This document shows, one piece after another, positions 26,558 through 35,667 of a DNA stretch of 64,000 bases (positions are counted from its first letter, which is position 1; each line of letters opens with the position of its first letter). The notes below the pieces were generated by a model. It was not told where the DNA came from, did not search any database, and was given only the letters and a program-made list of their open reading frames with translations. The position numbers were made by a program, and so were the translations under genes. The DNA comes from SAR324 cluster bacterium REDSEA-S27_B3 (GTDB lineage Bacteria; SAR324; NAC60-12). The stretch is from assembly GCA_001627865.1 (NCBI GenBank), contig LUQO01000016.1, forward strand, positions 1 through 64,000, written 5' to 3'.

Positions 26558-27772
26558 ATGCTGGAAACAAGCGAAATATTTGATTCTGTAGAAGACGCGA
26601 TAAAGGTCTTTGGTCAGGGAGACATGGTTGTGGTTGTTGATGACGAAGACCGTGAAAATGAAGGCGATCTTGTTTGTGCGGCTGAGACTATTACAGCGGA
26701 AAAAATTAATTTTATGGCAAAGCATGGAAGGGGCCTTATCTGTCTTCCGCTTGACACTGAGATAGTAAACCGCCTCAATATTCCATTAATGGTCAGCAAC
26801 AATAATGCTACCATGGGTACAAACTTTACTGTCAGTATTGAAGCATCTACCGGTGTAACTACAGGCATTTCTGCCGCTGACCGGGCCCGTACAATAAAAG
26901 TTGCCATTGATCCTGAGTCCACCGCAAAAGACGTACGCAGTCCCGGACATGTTTTTCCGTTGAGTGCCAGACAGGGTGGTGTATTACGCAGGGCAGGACA
27001 TACAGAAGCGGCTGTTGATCTTGCAAAACTGGCCAATATGCTTCCGGCAGGAGTTATCTGTGAGATCATGAATGAAGATGGTACCATGGCCCGTGTGCCT
27101 GAATTAAAAAAGTTTGCTGATCACCATGGGATTAAGATCATCACCATAAAAGACCTGATACAATACAGGAAGCGTAATGAAACACTGGTGGTCAAAAAAG
27201 CTGAAGCAACATTGCCATCAGTATATGGTGATTTTAAGGTGATCGGTTTTCAAAGTCTACTGGATGACAGTGATTATGTGGCGCTGGTTAAAGGTGAGTG
27301 GGATGAGGATGAGCCGGTACTTGTAAGAGTACATTCGGAATGCCTGACCGGAGATGTCTTTGGTTCATATCGTTGTGACTGCGGACCTCAACTGCACTCG
27401 GCAATGAAAATGGTTGAACGTGTAGGAAAAGGCGTAATTCTTTATCTGCCACAGGAAGGACGAGGGATTGGATTGATCAACAAGCTTCAGGCTTATAAAC
27501 TCCAGGAAGAAGGAGCGGACACAGTGGAAGCAAATCAACAATTAGGATTTAAGGATGATTTACGTGATTATGGAATGGGAGCGCAAATGTTGTATATGCT
27601 TGGTGTTCGACGTATGCGGTTAATGACCAATAATCCTCGTAAAATAGTTGGAGTACAAGGACACGGTTTAGAGGTTGTTGAAAGAGTGCCGCTTGAAATT
27701 GAGAGCAATCCCGGTAATAAAAATTACATGCGTACAAAAAAGTCCAAATTGGGACATATTCTTAATATTTGA
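26558..27772 (+). CDS. ribBA: Bifunctional 3,4-dihydroxy-2-butanone-4-phosphate synthase / GTP cyclohydrolase II
   Basis: Provides both precursors for riboflavin. The N-terminal DHBP synthase domain (about residues 5-205) has DDEDRENEGDL and RxGHTEAAVDLA. The C-terminal GTP cyclohydrolase II domain (about 210-400) has the zinc cysteines in SECLTGDVFGSYRCDCGPQL and QEGRGIGL. At 404 residues it is a full-length fusion with both active sites intact. It is transcribed with the upstream reductase. Confidence 0.97.
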   Translation: MLETSEIFDSVEDAIKVFGQGDMVVVVDDEDRENEGDLVCAAETITAEKINFMAKHGRGLICLPLDTEIVNRLNIPLMVSNNNATMGTNFTVSIEASTGVTTGISAADRARTIKVAIDPESTAKDVRSPGHVFPLSARQGGVLRRAGHTEAAVDLAKLANMLPAGVICEIMNEDGTMARVPELKKFADHHGIKIITIKDLIQYRKRNETLVVKKAEATLPSVYGDFKVIGFQSLLDDSDYVALVKGEWDEDEPVLVRVHSECLTGDVFGSYRCDCGPQLHSAMKMVERVGKGVILYLPQEGRGIGLINKLQAYKLQEEGADTVEANQQLGFKDDLRDYGMGAQMLYMLGVRRMRLMTNNPRKIVGVQGHGLEVVERVPLEIESNPGNKNYMRTKKSKLGHILNI

Positions 27773-27965
27773 AAATTTGTGTAAATTCAAATAGTTACCT
27801 TAACTGTCCCGTATTTATCCCACAAAAGATAAAACTCAGAATCACAAAAAAGTATCCATGCTTGTGAAAATATTATATAAACACAGACTACAGATTAATT
27901 TAAGACTTACTGTGTTTCTGATCAAAGAACATTCTGTAATAAATATTTATTGATTAAAACTATCT

Positions 27966-28967
27966 ATGGCCGTAGATCAAACCGATTTGGTAAAAGCGCT
28001 GAAAAAGTCCTCAGTCTATCCGAATCCTCCCAAATCAGTAAAAATCAGGGAGACTGACTCATCTTATTTATTTGAAGCAGATGCTTGGTTGTACAAGATC
28101 AAGAAGGAAGGAAATGAGTTTCCTACAAAGGCTGTAAAGGAGGCTTATTGCAATGAAGAAAGCAAGCTTAGTCTGCGTTTTAATCCGGAATGGCCTTCAA
28201 CAGTACTTCCGATAGTAGAACAAAATGGTGATGTTAAAATCGGCGGTACGGTAGGCGAAATCGTTGAGTATGCACTTAAAATGGAAAAACTTCCGGATAA
28301 GTGGCTGCTTTCCAGTCATCTTGAAAAAAATGATGTGAGCGCAAAAAATATCTCAGATATTGCTACACGAATTGCTGAAATACATGAGATTTCTCCAGCA
28401 AAAGACAAAGCAGCTGAATCAGGGAAAGCTGAGTCTTTTCGAGCGCTTTGTGACGACATGCTTTTTCAAATGAAACGTTATTTTGAAGCATCTCTGACTC
28501 AGCCTATTTTGGACATGATCAGACATCCGCTGGAAAAATTTATTGATCAGAACAAGCGACTCTTCAGCAAGCGGCAGCAAAAAGGAAGGGTAGTTTTTGG
28601 GCATGGAGCGTTTTTGCCGGAACATATTTTTGTCAGTGATGAAGTAGTACGATTCATCAGTCCACAGGAGGTACACCGAAAACTGGCTGATCTGGATGTG
28701 GCAAATGATGTTTCAACTTTAACAGTTGAGCTGACAAGGATGGGGAATAATGAGTTGCTGGAAGCATTTTTGAATCAGTATCTGGAAACTTCAAATGATC
28801 ATGACTTGCATAAAATGCTGCCAATTTATCAAACTTATTGTGCGCTCAAGCAGGGAGTCAGAACATGTGAACTTAAAGTAGCCCGGCAGGATGAAAAACT
28901 GGGCACTTTGGCCATGGAATACTTCAATCTCGCCGTAAATTTCTCCCGTGAAATCCCAAGAGCTTAA
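27966..28967 (+). CDS. COG2187-type aminoglycoside-phosphotransferase-like pseudokinase
   Basis: The 333-residue product resembles the N-terminal kinase-like half of COG2187 proteins: WLYKIKKEG for the ATP-lysine strand, then CNEESKLSLRFNP...VLPIV and VGEIVEYALKMEKLP. In active relatives the catalytic loop is HGDLHxxN. Here it reads HGAFLPEH (His213-Gly-Ala215), so the catalytic Asp and the metal-binding Asn are both missing. The downstream metal-binding acidic motif is also replaced (RFISPQEV). The C-terminal P-loop ATPase half of the bifunctional family is absent. It is probably a pseudokinase with a binding or scaffolding role. It is followed 75 nt later by ileS. Confidence 0.65.
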   Translation: MAVDQTDLVKALKKSSVYPNPPKSVKIRETDSSYLFEADAWLYKIKKEGNEFPTKAVKEAYCNEESKLSLRFNPEWPSTVLPIVEQNGDVKIGGTVGEIVEYALKMEKLPDKWLLSSHLEKNDVSAKNISDIATRIAEIHEISPAKDKAAESGKAESFRALCDDMLFQMKRYFEASLTQPILDMIRHPLEKFIDQNKRLFSKRQQKGRVVFGHGAFLPEHIFVSDEVVRFISPQEVHRKLADLDVANDVSTLTVELTRMGNNELLEAFLNQYLETSNDHDLHKMLPIYQTYCALKQGVRTCELKVARQDEKLGTLAMEYFNLAVNFSREIPRA

Positions 28968-29042
28968 TTTTTGCATGATATTGTTCTCAGTTTAATAGCC
29001 CCGCATTAAGTTAAACATTCCAACAAAAAATTTATCAAAATC

Positions 29043-32000
29043 ATGAAAGAGGTCTCCAATAGACTCAGCTTTTCTCAGAAGGAAGAAGAAATTCTTCAAT
29101 TCTGGCGCAAAGAAAATATTTTTCAGAAATCTATAGATGAACGTCCAAAAAAGAAGTCATTCAGCTTTTACGACGGACCTCCATTTGCTACCGGACTTCC
29201 TCATTATGGTCACCTGTTGGCAGGCACTATCAAGGACGTAATACCACGTTACAAAACGATGCGCGGTTACCGCGTTGAACGCCGTTTTGGCTGGGATACC
29301 CACGGTTTGCCTGTGGAATATGAGGTGGAGCAATCTCTCAAATTGAATGGAAGACACGAAATCGAAAATTTTGGTGAAGGAAAATTTAATGAGGAATGCC
29401 GATCAATTGTTTTACGTTACACCGCTGAATGGCAGGAAACAGTGGAACGGATGGCGCGCTGGGTTGATTTCAACAATGACTACAAAACCATGGACATTGA
29501 TTTTATGGAGTCTGTCTGGTGGGTATTTAAGAGTCTTTGGGAAAAGAAACTGATTTATGAAGGCGTGAAAGTTGTTCCCTATTCATGGCGTGTATCCACT
29601 CCGCTTTCAAACTTTGAGGCAAATCTGAATTATAAAGAAATACAGGATCCATCAATCACTGTACGTTTCAAGGTCGATGGAGAAGAAAACTTATTTTTTC
29701 TGGCATGGACAACCACTCCCTGGACTTTGCCTTCAAACATGGCACTTTGCGCGGGCCCGGAGCTGATCTATTGTATTGTCCGTGAAAAAGAAAGCGGAGA
29801 TCGCTATATTCTTACCAAAAGCTGTATAGAGTCACATTTCGAGAATGGGAACTATCAAATCGTGTCTGAAATGAAAGGCTCAGAATTAAAGGGTATGTCA
29901 TATGAGCCGCTTTTTGATTTTGCGAAAAAAAAGCTGGACACAAATCAATGCTGGAAAGTTCAGATAGACGATTATGTCAGTGATGACAGCGGAACAGGGT
30001 TGGTGCATCTGGCTTGTTTTGGTGAAGACGATGTGAGGATTTTCCAGCGTGAAAATATACCCGTTTTTGATCCGGTGGATGATGAAGGAAATTTTCTGGA
30101 TTACATGGGCTTTATCGCCGGAAAGAATATCAAAGATGCAGACAAATCAATTGTAAAGAGTCTCAAAGAAGAAGGTAAAATGTTTCGGCATGAAACAATA
30201 CAGCACAGCTATCCCTTTTGCTGGCGTACTGATACACCTTTGATTTACAAACCTATTTCAACCTGGTTTGTGAATGTTGAGGCAATCAAAGAAAGGATGT
30301 TCGCCCACAATAAGACTGTGCACTGGGTTCCGGGACATATACGTGATGGACGTTTCGGTAAGTGGCTGGAAAACGCTCGTGACTGGGCTATCAGCCGCAA
30401 CAGATTCTGGGGTACGCCTATTCCGGTATGGAAAAGCGAGGACGGAGATGTTTTGTGCATTGATAGTGTTGAAGAGCTGGAAAAATTGATCGGCAATAAA
30501 ATCAATGATCTGCATAAACATTTTGTTGACGCGCTGGTGATCGAAAAGGATGGAAAAACTTACAGGCGTGTTTCTGAAGTGCTTGACTGCTGGTTTGAAT
30601 CAGGATCCATGCCTTATGCACAGGAACATTATCCTTTTGAAAACAAGGAGCGCTTTGAATCAAACTTTCCTGCTGATTTTATTTGCGAGGGACTTGACCA
30701 GACACGTGGCTGGTTTTACACGCTTGCTGTTTTAGGCACAGCCTTGTTTGACACTCCTGCTTTTAACAACTGTGTTGTTAACGGGCTTGTGTTGGCGGAA
30801 GACGGAAAGAAGATGAGCAAAAGGCTTAAGAATTATCCGGATCCAAATGAGATGATGAATAAATATGGCGCGGATACAGTACGTCTATACATGCTTAACA
30901 GTCCTGCTGTACGAGGTGAAGATTTACGTTTTTCTGAAAAAGGTCTGGTTGAAACAACCAGACAGCTGTTGCTGCCGCTTTGGAACGCTCTCATTTTTCT
31001 TACTACCTACGCCAAAATCGACGGGTGGGAACCAAATCCTGAAAATCTCAGGGTGAAGAATAACAATCCACTTGACCGCTGGATTGTATCACGACTGCAT
31101 AAACTGATTGGGGAAGTGCAAAAAGAGATGGACCGTTACGATTTAAACCGCTCAGTCGCGCCTTTTGTTGGATTCATCGACTTATTGACAAACTGGTACA
31201 TCCGCCGCAGCAGAAGACGCTTCTGGAAGGCAGGGCAGGGGCAGGACAAAAGCGAAGCCTATGCCACGCTTTACAATGTGCTGTTTGAATTCAGCAAAGT
31301 GATTGCCCCGTTCATTCCGTTTATCGCTGATGGAATATTCCGGACATTGCGGAATGAAACTGATCATCAGAGTGTACATCTGGAATTATTCCCGGAAGAG
31401 AATTCTGCTGTACGGGACATTGAGCTCGAAAACCGCATGGATCTGGTGCTTTCTGCTGTCAATATGGGACGTGCACTGAGGGCAAAACATCAGTTGAAAA
31501 TTCGTCAGCCACTGCCGAAGATTTTCCTGGTTACACATGATTCGGAAGCAAAAAATGTTTTGAATGAGCTTTCCGAACTCATCACAGATGAACTGAACAT
31601 CAAAGAAGTTGCAGTCACGTCTGATGAAGAGGAGCTGGTAAACTTGAAATCCAAGGCAAATTACAAAACATTAGGCCGCAGGCTTGGCAGTAAAATGAAA
31701 GCTGCCGCCCAATCCATTGCTGATCTGGATTCTGATCAGATCAGGAAAATTCAGAATGGCGACAATATTTCCTTAGTGATTGAGGGAGACGCGCTTGAAT
31801 TAAGTCCGGAAGATGTTTTGATTCAGCGGGAAGAAAAAGAGGGATTGCTGGTGGAAACTGATAATCGAATGTCTATCGCCCTGGATACTGAATTGAGTGA
31901 TGATTTAATTCAGGAAGGTTTTGCGCGAGAATTTGTAAACAAAGTTCAGAATATGCGCAAAGAAATGGATCTGGATGTGATGGACCGCATCAGCATCAGT

Positions 32001-32162
32001 TATCAGGCTTCGGCTGAACTGAATACGGCGCTGGAAAATTATACTGATTTTATTTGCACGGAAACACTGGCCTTCAACCTGGAACCACAGGATGTATCTG
32101 ACAGCACCTCCTGGGACTTAAATGGTGAGCCTTGTAAAATTAGAGTGGAGCATGCTGCTTAA
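29043..32162 (+). CDS. ileS: Isoleucyl-tRNA synthetase, type 2 (eukaryotic-like)
   Basis: A 1,039-residue class I synthetase. It carries the HIGH-type motif HYGH at residues 54-57, the editing (CP1) domain, KMSKR at 590-594, and an anticodon-binding C-terminal region without the zinc finger of type 1 enzymes. The opening FYDGPPFATGLPHYGH and total length are typical of the IleS2 group, which is often mupirocin-insensitive. Its stop codon overlaps the stop of the convergent carboxylase gene (shared TTAA). Confidence 0.97.
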   Translation: MKEVSNRLSFSQKEEEILQFWRKENIFQKSIDERPKKKSFSFYDGPPFATGLPHYGHLLAGTIKDVIPRYKTMRGYRVERRFGWDTHGLPVEYEVEQSLKLNGRHEIENFGEGKFNEECRSIVLRYTAEWQETVERMARWVDFNNDYKTMDIDFMESVWWVFKSLWEKKLIYEGVKVVPYSWRVSTPLSNFEANLNYKEIQDPSITVRFKVDGEENLFFLAWTTTPWTLPSNMALCAGPELIYCIVREKESGDRYILTKSCIESHFENGNYQIVSEMKGSELKGMSYEPLFDFAKKKLDTNQCWKVQIDDYVSDDSGTGLVHLACFGEDDVRIFQRENIPVFDPVDDEGNFLDYMGFIAGKNIKDADKSIVKSLKEEGKMFRHETIQHSYPFCWRTDTPLIYKPISTWFVNVEAIKERMFAHNKTVHWVPGHIRDGRFGKWLENARDWAISRNRFWGTPIPVWKSEDGDVLCIDSVEELEKLIGNKINDLHKHFVDALVIEKDGKTYRRVSEVLDCWFESGSMPYAQEHYPFENKERFESNFPADFICEGLDQTRGWFYTLAVLGTALFDTPAFNNCVVNGLVLAEDGKKMSKRLKNYPDPNEMMNKYGADTVRLYMLNSPAVRGEDLRFSEKGLVETTRQLLLPLWNALIFLTTYAKIDGWEPNPENLRVKNNNPLDRWIVSRLHKLIGEVQKEMDRYDLNRSVAPFVGFIDLLTNWYIRRSRRRFWKAGQGQDKSEAYATLYNVLFEFSKVIAPFIPFIADGIFRTLRNETDHQSVHLELFPEENSAVRDIELENRMDLVLSAVNMGRALRAKHQLKIRQPLPKIFLVTHDSEAKNVLNELSELITDELNIKEVAVTSDEEELVNLKSKANYKTLGRRLGSKMKAAAQSIADLDSDQIRKIQNGDNISLVIEGDALELSPEDVLIQREEKEGLLVETDNRMSIALDTELSDDLIQEGFAREFVNKVQNMRKEMDLDVMDRISISYQASAELNTALENYTDFICTETLAFNLEPQDVSDSTSWDLNGEPCKIRVEHAA

Positions 32163-34237
32163 GGGCTACCAGAGGAAATTCCCAACTGAGAAAATTTAAT
32201 TAACTCAGCCTCATTTTGAACAAGGTCGCCGACATTATAATGAACTTTTTCCACAATTCCATCCGACGGTGCAACAATTGTGTGTTCCATTTTCATTGCT
32301 TCCATCACTAACAGCTGCTGACCTCGGCTTACCCTCTCACCTGCTTTTACAAGCACCCGAATTACGTTTCCGGGCATTGGCGCCGAAAGACGGAACTCTC
32401 CGGAAACTTCTTTCTTTTTAAATGACAATGGGTCCAGTCTGGTAAAAAACGACCGGCCATGTTCGTGGACTGCAAGCAGTAGCTGCTTGTCATGATGAAG
32501 AACAAGCAGATGACTGCCTGATTCTTCCGAATTCTCATTATTCCAGTTCAGCTCAAGCAAATTCCCGTTTTTGATTACTGAAACAGAAATTGTTTCTTTG
32601 GCATTAATGATTTTGAATGTGTTTTTGTCGCAGGCAAAATTGATTTCAGTTTCCTCACCTTTGTGGTTCCTTAACTGTACTCTATATGGTTCACACCCAC
32701 CGACACGCCAATTGCTCAGCTTGTTCCAAGGTGACCACGGATCAAATGCATTTTGTGCATTCTTCTCTGCCTGCAGGGAGTCTTCGAGAAAGCATGAAAT
32801 AGCGCTAGCCCGATAAATCCAGTCTGCAGAATCTTCTTTACTTTCAAGCAGAGATTCAAGTTTGGAATCAACAAACAATGTATCCACCTGACTTGCTTCA
32901 AAGTCCGGATCACTCATAATTTTCTGCAGAAACCCCAGGTTAGTCTCCACACCAAGAACAGCAGTTTGTGCCAAGGCTGTGCGCATAGTTTTAATTGCGT
33001 TCTTTCGAGAATCCGCGTGTACAATCAGCTTTGCTATCATCGGATCATAATGAATACTGATTTCATCACCTTCCTCCACTCCTGTATCTATTCTGACGCT
33101 GGAAGCTGATATTCCTGCTTCCGGAGCTGATTCATGATTTATTTCTTCTGTTTCCGGAAAAACCAGTCGATGTAAAGTGCCTGTGCTGGGAAGGAAACCG
33201 GTTTCAGGATTTTCTGCGTAAATTCTTGCTTCGATGGCATGACCGCTTTGTTTGATTTTTGATTGTTTCAAGGGAAGTTTTTCTCCAGCGGAAATCCGCA
33301 GCTGCCACTCAACAAGATCAAGGTCGGTGATCAATTCTGTAACAGGATGTTCCACTTGCAGGCGTGTGTTCATTTCCATAAAGTAGAAACTGCTGTCGTT
33401 TGCTACTATGAACTCAATTGTTCCCGCACCTGTGTAATTCACTGCTTTTGCTGCGGCCACCGCGGCCTCTGCCATCTTCTCCCGCAGTTTTTGGTCAAGA
33501 AATAGAGAAGGTGATTCTTCAACAATTTTCTGGTGTCGGCGCTGTGGCGAGCAGTCGCGCTCAAAAAGATGCACAACATTTCCATGCTGATCACCAAATA
33601 TCTGGAATTCTATATGGCGAGGCTCACTTACAAAACGCTCAAGCATTACCCGCTCGTCACCAAATGCCTTGCGGGCTTCATTCTGTGCTGACCGCAAAGC
33701 GTCCTCAAACTTTTCTTCCTTCTGAACAACCCTCATTCCTTTTCCGCCGCCGCCGAAAACAGCCTTGATCATCAGGGGATAACCAATTTTCTCTGCTTCC
33801 GACAGCAGAAATTTCTGACTTTGTTCCGCACCAAAGTATCCGGGAACAACAGCAACTCCGGCTTGTTCCATCACAGCTTTGGCCTTGTCCTTAGCTCCCA
33901 TCAATTCAATTGCTTCAGCTGAAGGGCCGATAAAAGTTATTCCGGATTGAAAACATTTTCGGGCAAATTCAGCGTTTTCCGATAAAAAACCGTAGCCAGG
34001 ATGTATCGCCTGAGCATTACGAACTTTGGCGGCATCCAGCAGTTTATCAATCCTCAGATATGACCCTGCCGGAGCAGGTTCACCAATACAGCATGATTCA
34101 TCCGCCAGCTTAACATGGAGAGCTTCAGCATCTGCTTCCGAAAAAACAGCAACCGTGCTGATTCCCATGTGGCGGCAGGTGTTGATAATTCGACAGGCTA
34201 TTTCACCACGATTCGCTATCAGGATTTTTTCAAACAT
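32159..34237 (-). CDS. Acetyl/propionyl/methylcrotonyl-CoA carboxylase, biotin-carboxylase plus carrier subunit
   Basis: The 692-residue alpha subunit of an acyl-CoA carboxylase. The biotin carboxylase domain (residues 1-450) begins MFEKILIANRGEIACRI and has the ATP-grasp loop GGGGKGMRVV and EMNTRLQVEHPVTE. A linker and C-terminal biotinyl domain follow, with the biotin attachment motif EAMKM (Lys649). Such subunits pair with a carboxyltransferase beta subunit; none is encoded in the window. Substrate (methylcrotonyl- versus propionyl-CoA) cannot be decided. Confidence 0.92.
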   Translation of the reverse strand: MFEKILIANRGEIACRIINTCRHMGISTVAVFSEADAEALHVKLADESCCIGEPAPAGSYLRIDKLLDAAKVRNAQAIHPGYGFLSENAEFARKCFQSGITFIGPSAEAIELMGAKDKAKAVMEQAGVAVVPGYFGAEQSQKFLLSEAEKIGYPLMIKAVFGGGGKGMRVVQKEEKFEDALRSAQNEARKAFGDERVMLERFVSEPRHIEFQIFGDQHGNVVHLFERDCSPQRRHQKIVEESPSLFLDQKLREKMAEAAVAAAKAVNYTGAGTIEFIVANDSSFYFMEMNTRLQVEHPVTELITDLDLVEWQLRISAGEKLPLKQSKIKQSGHAIEARIYAENPETGFLPSTGTLHRLVFPETEEINHESAPEAGISASSVRIDTGVEEGDEISIHYDPMIAKLIVHADSRKNAIKTMRTALAQTAVLGVETNLGFLQKIMSDPDFEASQVDTLFVDSKLESLLESKEDSADWIYRASAISCFLEDSLQAEKNAQNAFDPWSPWNKLSNWRVGGCEPYRVQLRNHKGEETEINFACDKNTFKIINAKETISVSVIKNGNLLELNWNNENSEESGSHLLVLHHDKQLLLAVHEHGRSFFTRLDPLSFKKKEVSGEFRLSAPMPGNVIRVLVKAGERVSRGQQLLVMEAMKMEHTIVAPSDGIVEKVHYNVGDLVQNEAELIKFSQLGISSGSP

Positions 34238-34303
34238 TTCGCTTTATTATATTTTCCGGCCATGAGTTATGTTTACAGACTTCCAGTTAATTGACATTCT
34301 ATG

Positions 34304-34345
34304 AAACAAAAATGCCGACACAATGCAGACTGACATTGTGTCGGC
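34304..34345 (-). terminator. Strong minus-strand intrinsic terminator upstream of the carboxylase gene
   Basis: A perfect 12-bp inverted repeat (GCCGACACAATG at 34314-34325, CATTGTGTCGGC at 34334-34345) has an 8-nt loop. On the minus strand it is followed directly by ATTTTTGTTT. It lies 70 nt before the carboxylase start. The nearest minus-strand gene that it could terminate ends about 700 nt away, so either it insulates the carboxylase gene or it ends an unannotated transcript. Confidence 0.7.
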
Positions 34346-34547
34346 TCTTGTTGTTAAAGTGACAAAACTAAAGAATTCTTTTAATCAAAACCAGAAATTG
34401 CAACTTTTCCTATGTTCCTTTTTTGGAATACTCGACAGAAATATTTTGCTTCATCCTTTCAAACAATTTAACACACTTTCCTCTTATTATCTATGAGTAG
34501 TGTCCCACGTATCGTTGATTCTGCTTGAAATAATCAAAACTCTATAA

Positions 34548-34633
34548 TCATTGAAAATCTGAAGTTATATTTCAAATTTTCAATGATAAAATCGAATTGT
34601 CTAAAAGAACTTAGACAATTAAGTATAATACTT
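34548..34633. repeat. Cluster of three AT-rich perfect palindromes
   Basis: Three exact inverted repeats lie in 86 bp: TCATTGAAAAT / ATTTTCAATGA (34548-34558 and 34576-34586, 17-nt loop); AATTGTCTAA / TTAGACAATT (34595-34604 and 34611-34620, 6-nt loop); AAGTATAATACTT (34621-34633). They sit in the 805-nt spacer 34238-35042, which otherwise has only a short reading frame, REP-like elements and the terminator. They could be operators, tandem hairpins of a small RNA, or the remnant of a mobile element. Confidence 0.7.
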
Positions 34634-34685
34634 CATTTTAAATTTAATAAACTTTAAACAATTGATTTTAAAACATAAAATCGAC

Positions 34686-34820
34686 ATGCTTTGCGACAAT
34701 GAACATTGGCTTTTGGTTTTGATTGAATCGATGATGATTCGGAAAGGCTGGAGCATTTTCTGCAAACCGAAAAAAACTCCTCAAACAGTGCTTAACTTAG
34801 CTCAGGCTATAGAATATTGA
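34686..34820 (+). CDS. Possible 44-residue small ORF or gene remnant
   Basis: An ATG-initiated frame of 44 codons with protein-like composition (IRKGWSIFCKPKKTPQTVL then NLAQAIEY). There is no ribosome site upstream. It may be a decayed fragment of a larger gene in the gene-poor spacer. I do not recognise a family. Confidence 0.25.
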   Translation: MLCDNEHWLLVLIESMMIRKGWSIFCKPKKTPQTVLNLAQAIEY

Positions 34821-34846
34821 AAGCCTGAAACGCTCCCTGAGATCGA

Positions 34847-34914
34847 CCACTGAGCGCAGTCGAAGTGGATTCGAATAGTGCACAATGAGACTGGTTTCGA
34901 CTCCGCACAACCAG
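34847..34914. repeat. Pair of REP-like palindromes
   Basis: CCACT...AGTGG encloses GAGCGCAGTCGA (34847-34868). Next, CTGGTT...AACCAG encloses TCGACTCCGCAC (34891-34914). The second matches 20 of 23 bases of a copy at 56283-56305, so this is a dispersed element. Similar 'TTTCGACT.CG..CAACC' palindromes recur in many environmental proteobacterial genomes. Confidence 0.6.
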
Positions 34915-34979
34915 CTCTCGGCATTGTAAAATAAAATTGAACTGGATGGACTATTAGTTCTGATTATGAAGGACGGCTC

Positions 34980-35004
34980 CCCCCTCTCCTCATGGGAGAG
35001 GGGG
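34980..35004. repeat. GC-rich palindromic repeat, copy 1
   Basis: CCCCCTCTCC (34980-34989) and GGAGAGGGGG (34995-35004) are exact complements around TCATG. This is the first of four related copies between 34.9 and 40.0 kb, located 38 nt past the end of the SnoaL-like gene. Confidence 0.7.
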
Positions 35005-35042
35005 ATTCCATTCTACCTCCATACAGCACATGGCAGTTATAC

Positions 35043-35459
35043 TCAAGGCATCAAGCCCAGTTGGGTCAGCATTTCTACCAGATTCCAGTAAGTCTCCTCC
35101 CGGACAATTTTGTCACCTCTTACCTTGACCATGATAACCCCCGGAAGGGAAATCTTTTTGCCTGTTGGAGGCACAACCTGATCCGGACCCAGTGCTAGAG
35201 GACCGTCATGGGTAGCATCCGCATCCCAGCGTGTGTAGGTTAAATCACCACTTGTGGCACTGTTGCTGAATTCAAATTGCATATCAGAGAAAGCTTTATC
35301 GAAGGGTTGGTTATAAGCCAGAGCCTCTTCCTTGCTCAACCCTTGTCGCGCGTTTGGGTATGAAGCTTCAAAATCATCAGCCAGCGCCTGGTACCATCGG
35401 TCAAGGTCATGTGCCTGAAAGGATTCGAAAAGCAGTGTGGGTAGATTGTCAGTAGTCAT
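35043..35459 (-). CDS. SnoaL-like (NTF2-fold) protein
   Basis: A 138-residue protein with the cone-shaped NTF2/SnoaL pattern: an N-terminal helix pair (LPTLLFESFQAHDLDRWYQALADDF), strands, and a closing strand KIVREETYWN. Members are polyketide cyclases, isomerases or ligand binders. No catalytic assignment is possible. It is encoded alone, flanked by GC-rich palindromic repeats on both sides, in an accessory-looking stretch. Confidence 0.75.
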   Translation of the reverse strand: MTTDNLPTLLFESFQAHDLDRWYQALADDFEASYPNARQGLSKEEALAYNQPFDKAFSDMQFEFSNSATSGDLTYTRWDADATHDGPLALGPDQVVPPTGKKISLPGVIMVKVRGDKIVREETYWNLVEMLTQLGLMP

Positions 35460-35523
35460 GTTGCCTCTAATGGATTAATCAGAGTTTAAAAAAATGTTTT
35501 TAAAGAATGAACAAACCGAGGGT

Positions 35524-35606
35524 TCCCTCTCACCCACCGCGCCTTCGGCTACGCTCAGGCACCGCGTTCACCCCTCTCCCATGGGGAGAGGGTCGGGGTG
35601 AGGGGG
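35524..35606. repeat. GC-rich palindromic repeat, copy 2
   Basis: An outer arm CCCTCTCACCC (near 35524) pairs with GGGTGAGGGGG-like sequence near 35597-35606. An inner palindrome CCCCTCTCCCATGGGGAGAGGG lies at about 35571-35592. Between them is CGCCTTCGGCTACGCTCAGGC. This composite fold is typical of interspersed repeats in proteobacteria. It fills most of the 208-nt gap between the SnoaL-like and secreted-protein genes. Confidence 0.7.
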
Positions 35607-35667
35607 TAAAGCAGCAGTGTACAATATTCTTATTCAGAACCACTGCAACGTCCTGCCGCCTAATGGA

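Noticed and set aside
26614-27087. 157-codon frame opposite ribBA
   Set aside because: Antisense shadow of the DHBP synthase domain, with no ribosome site and no recognisable domain.
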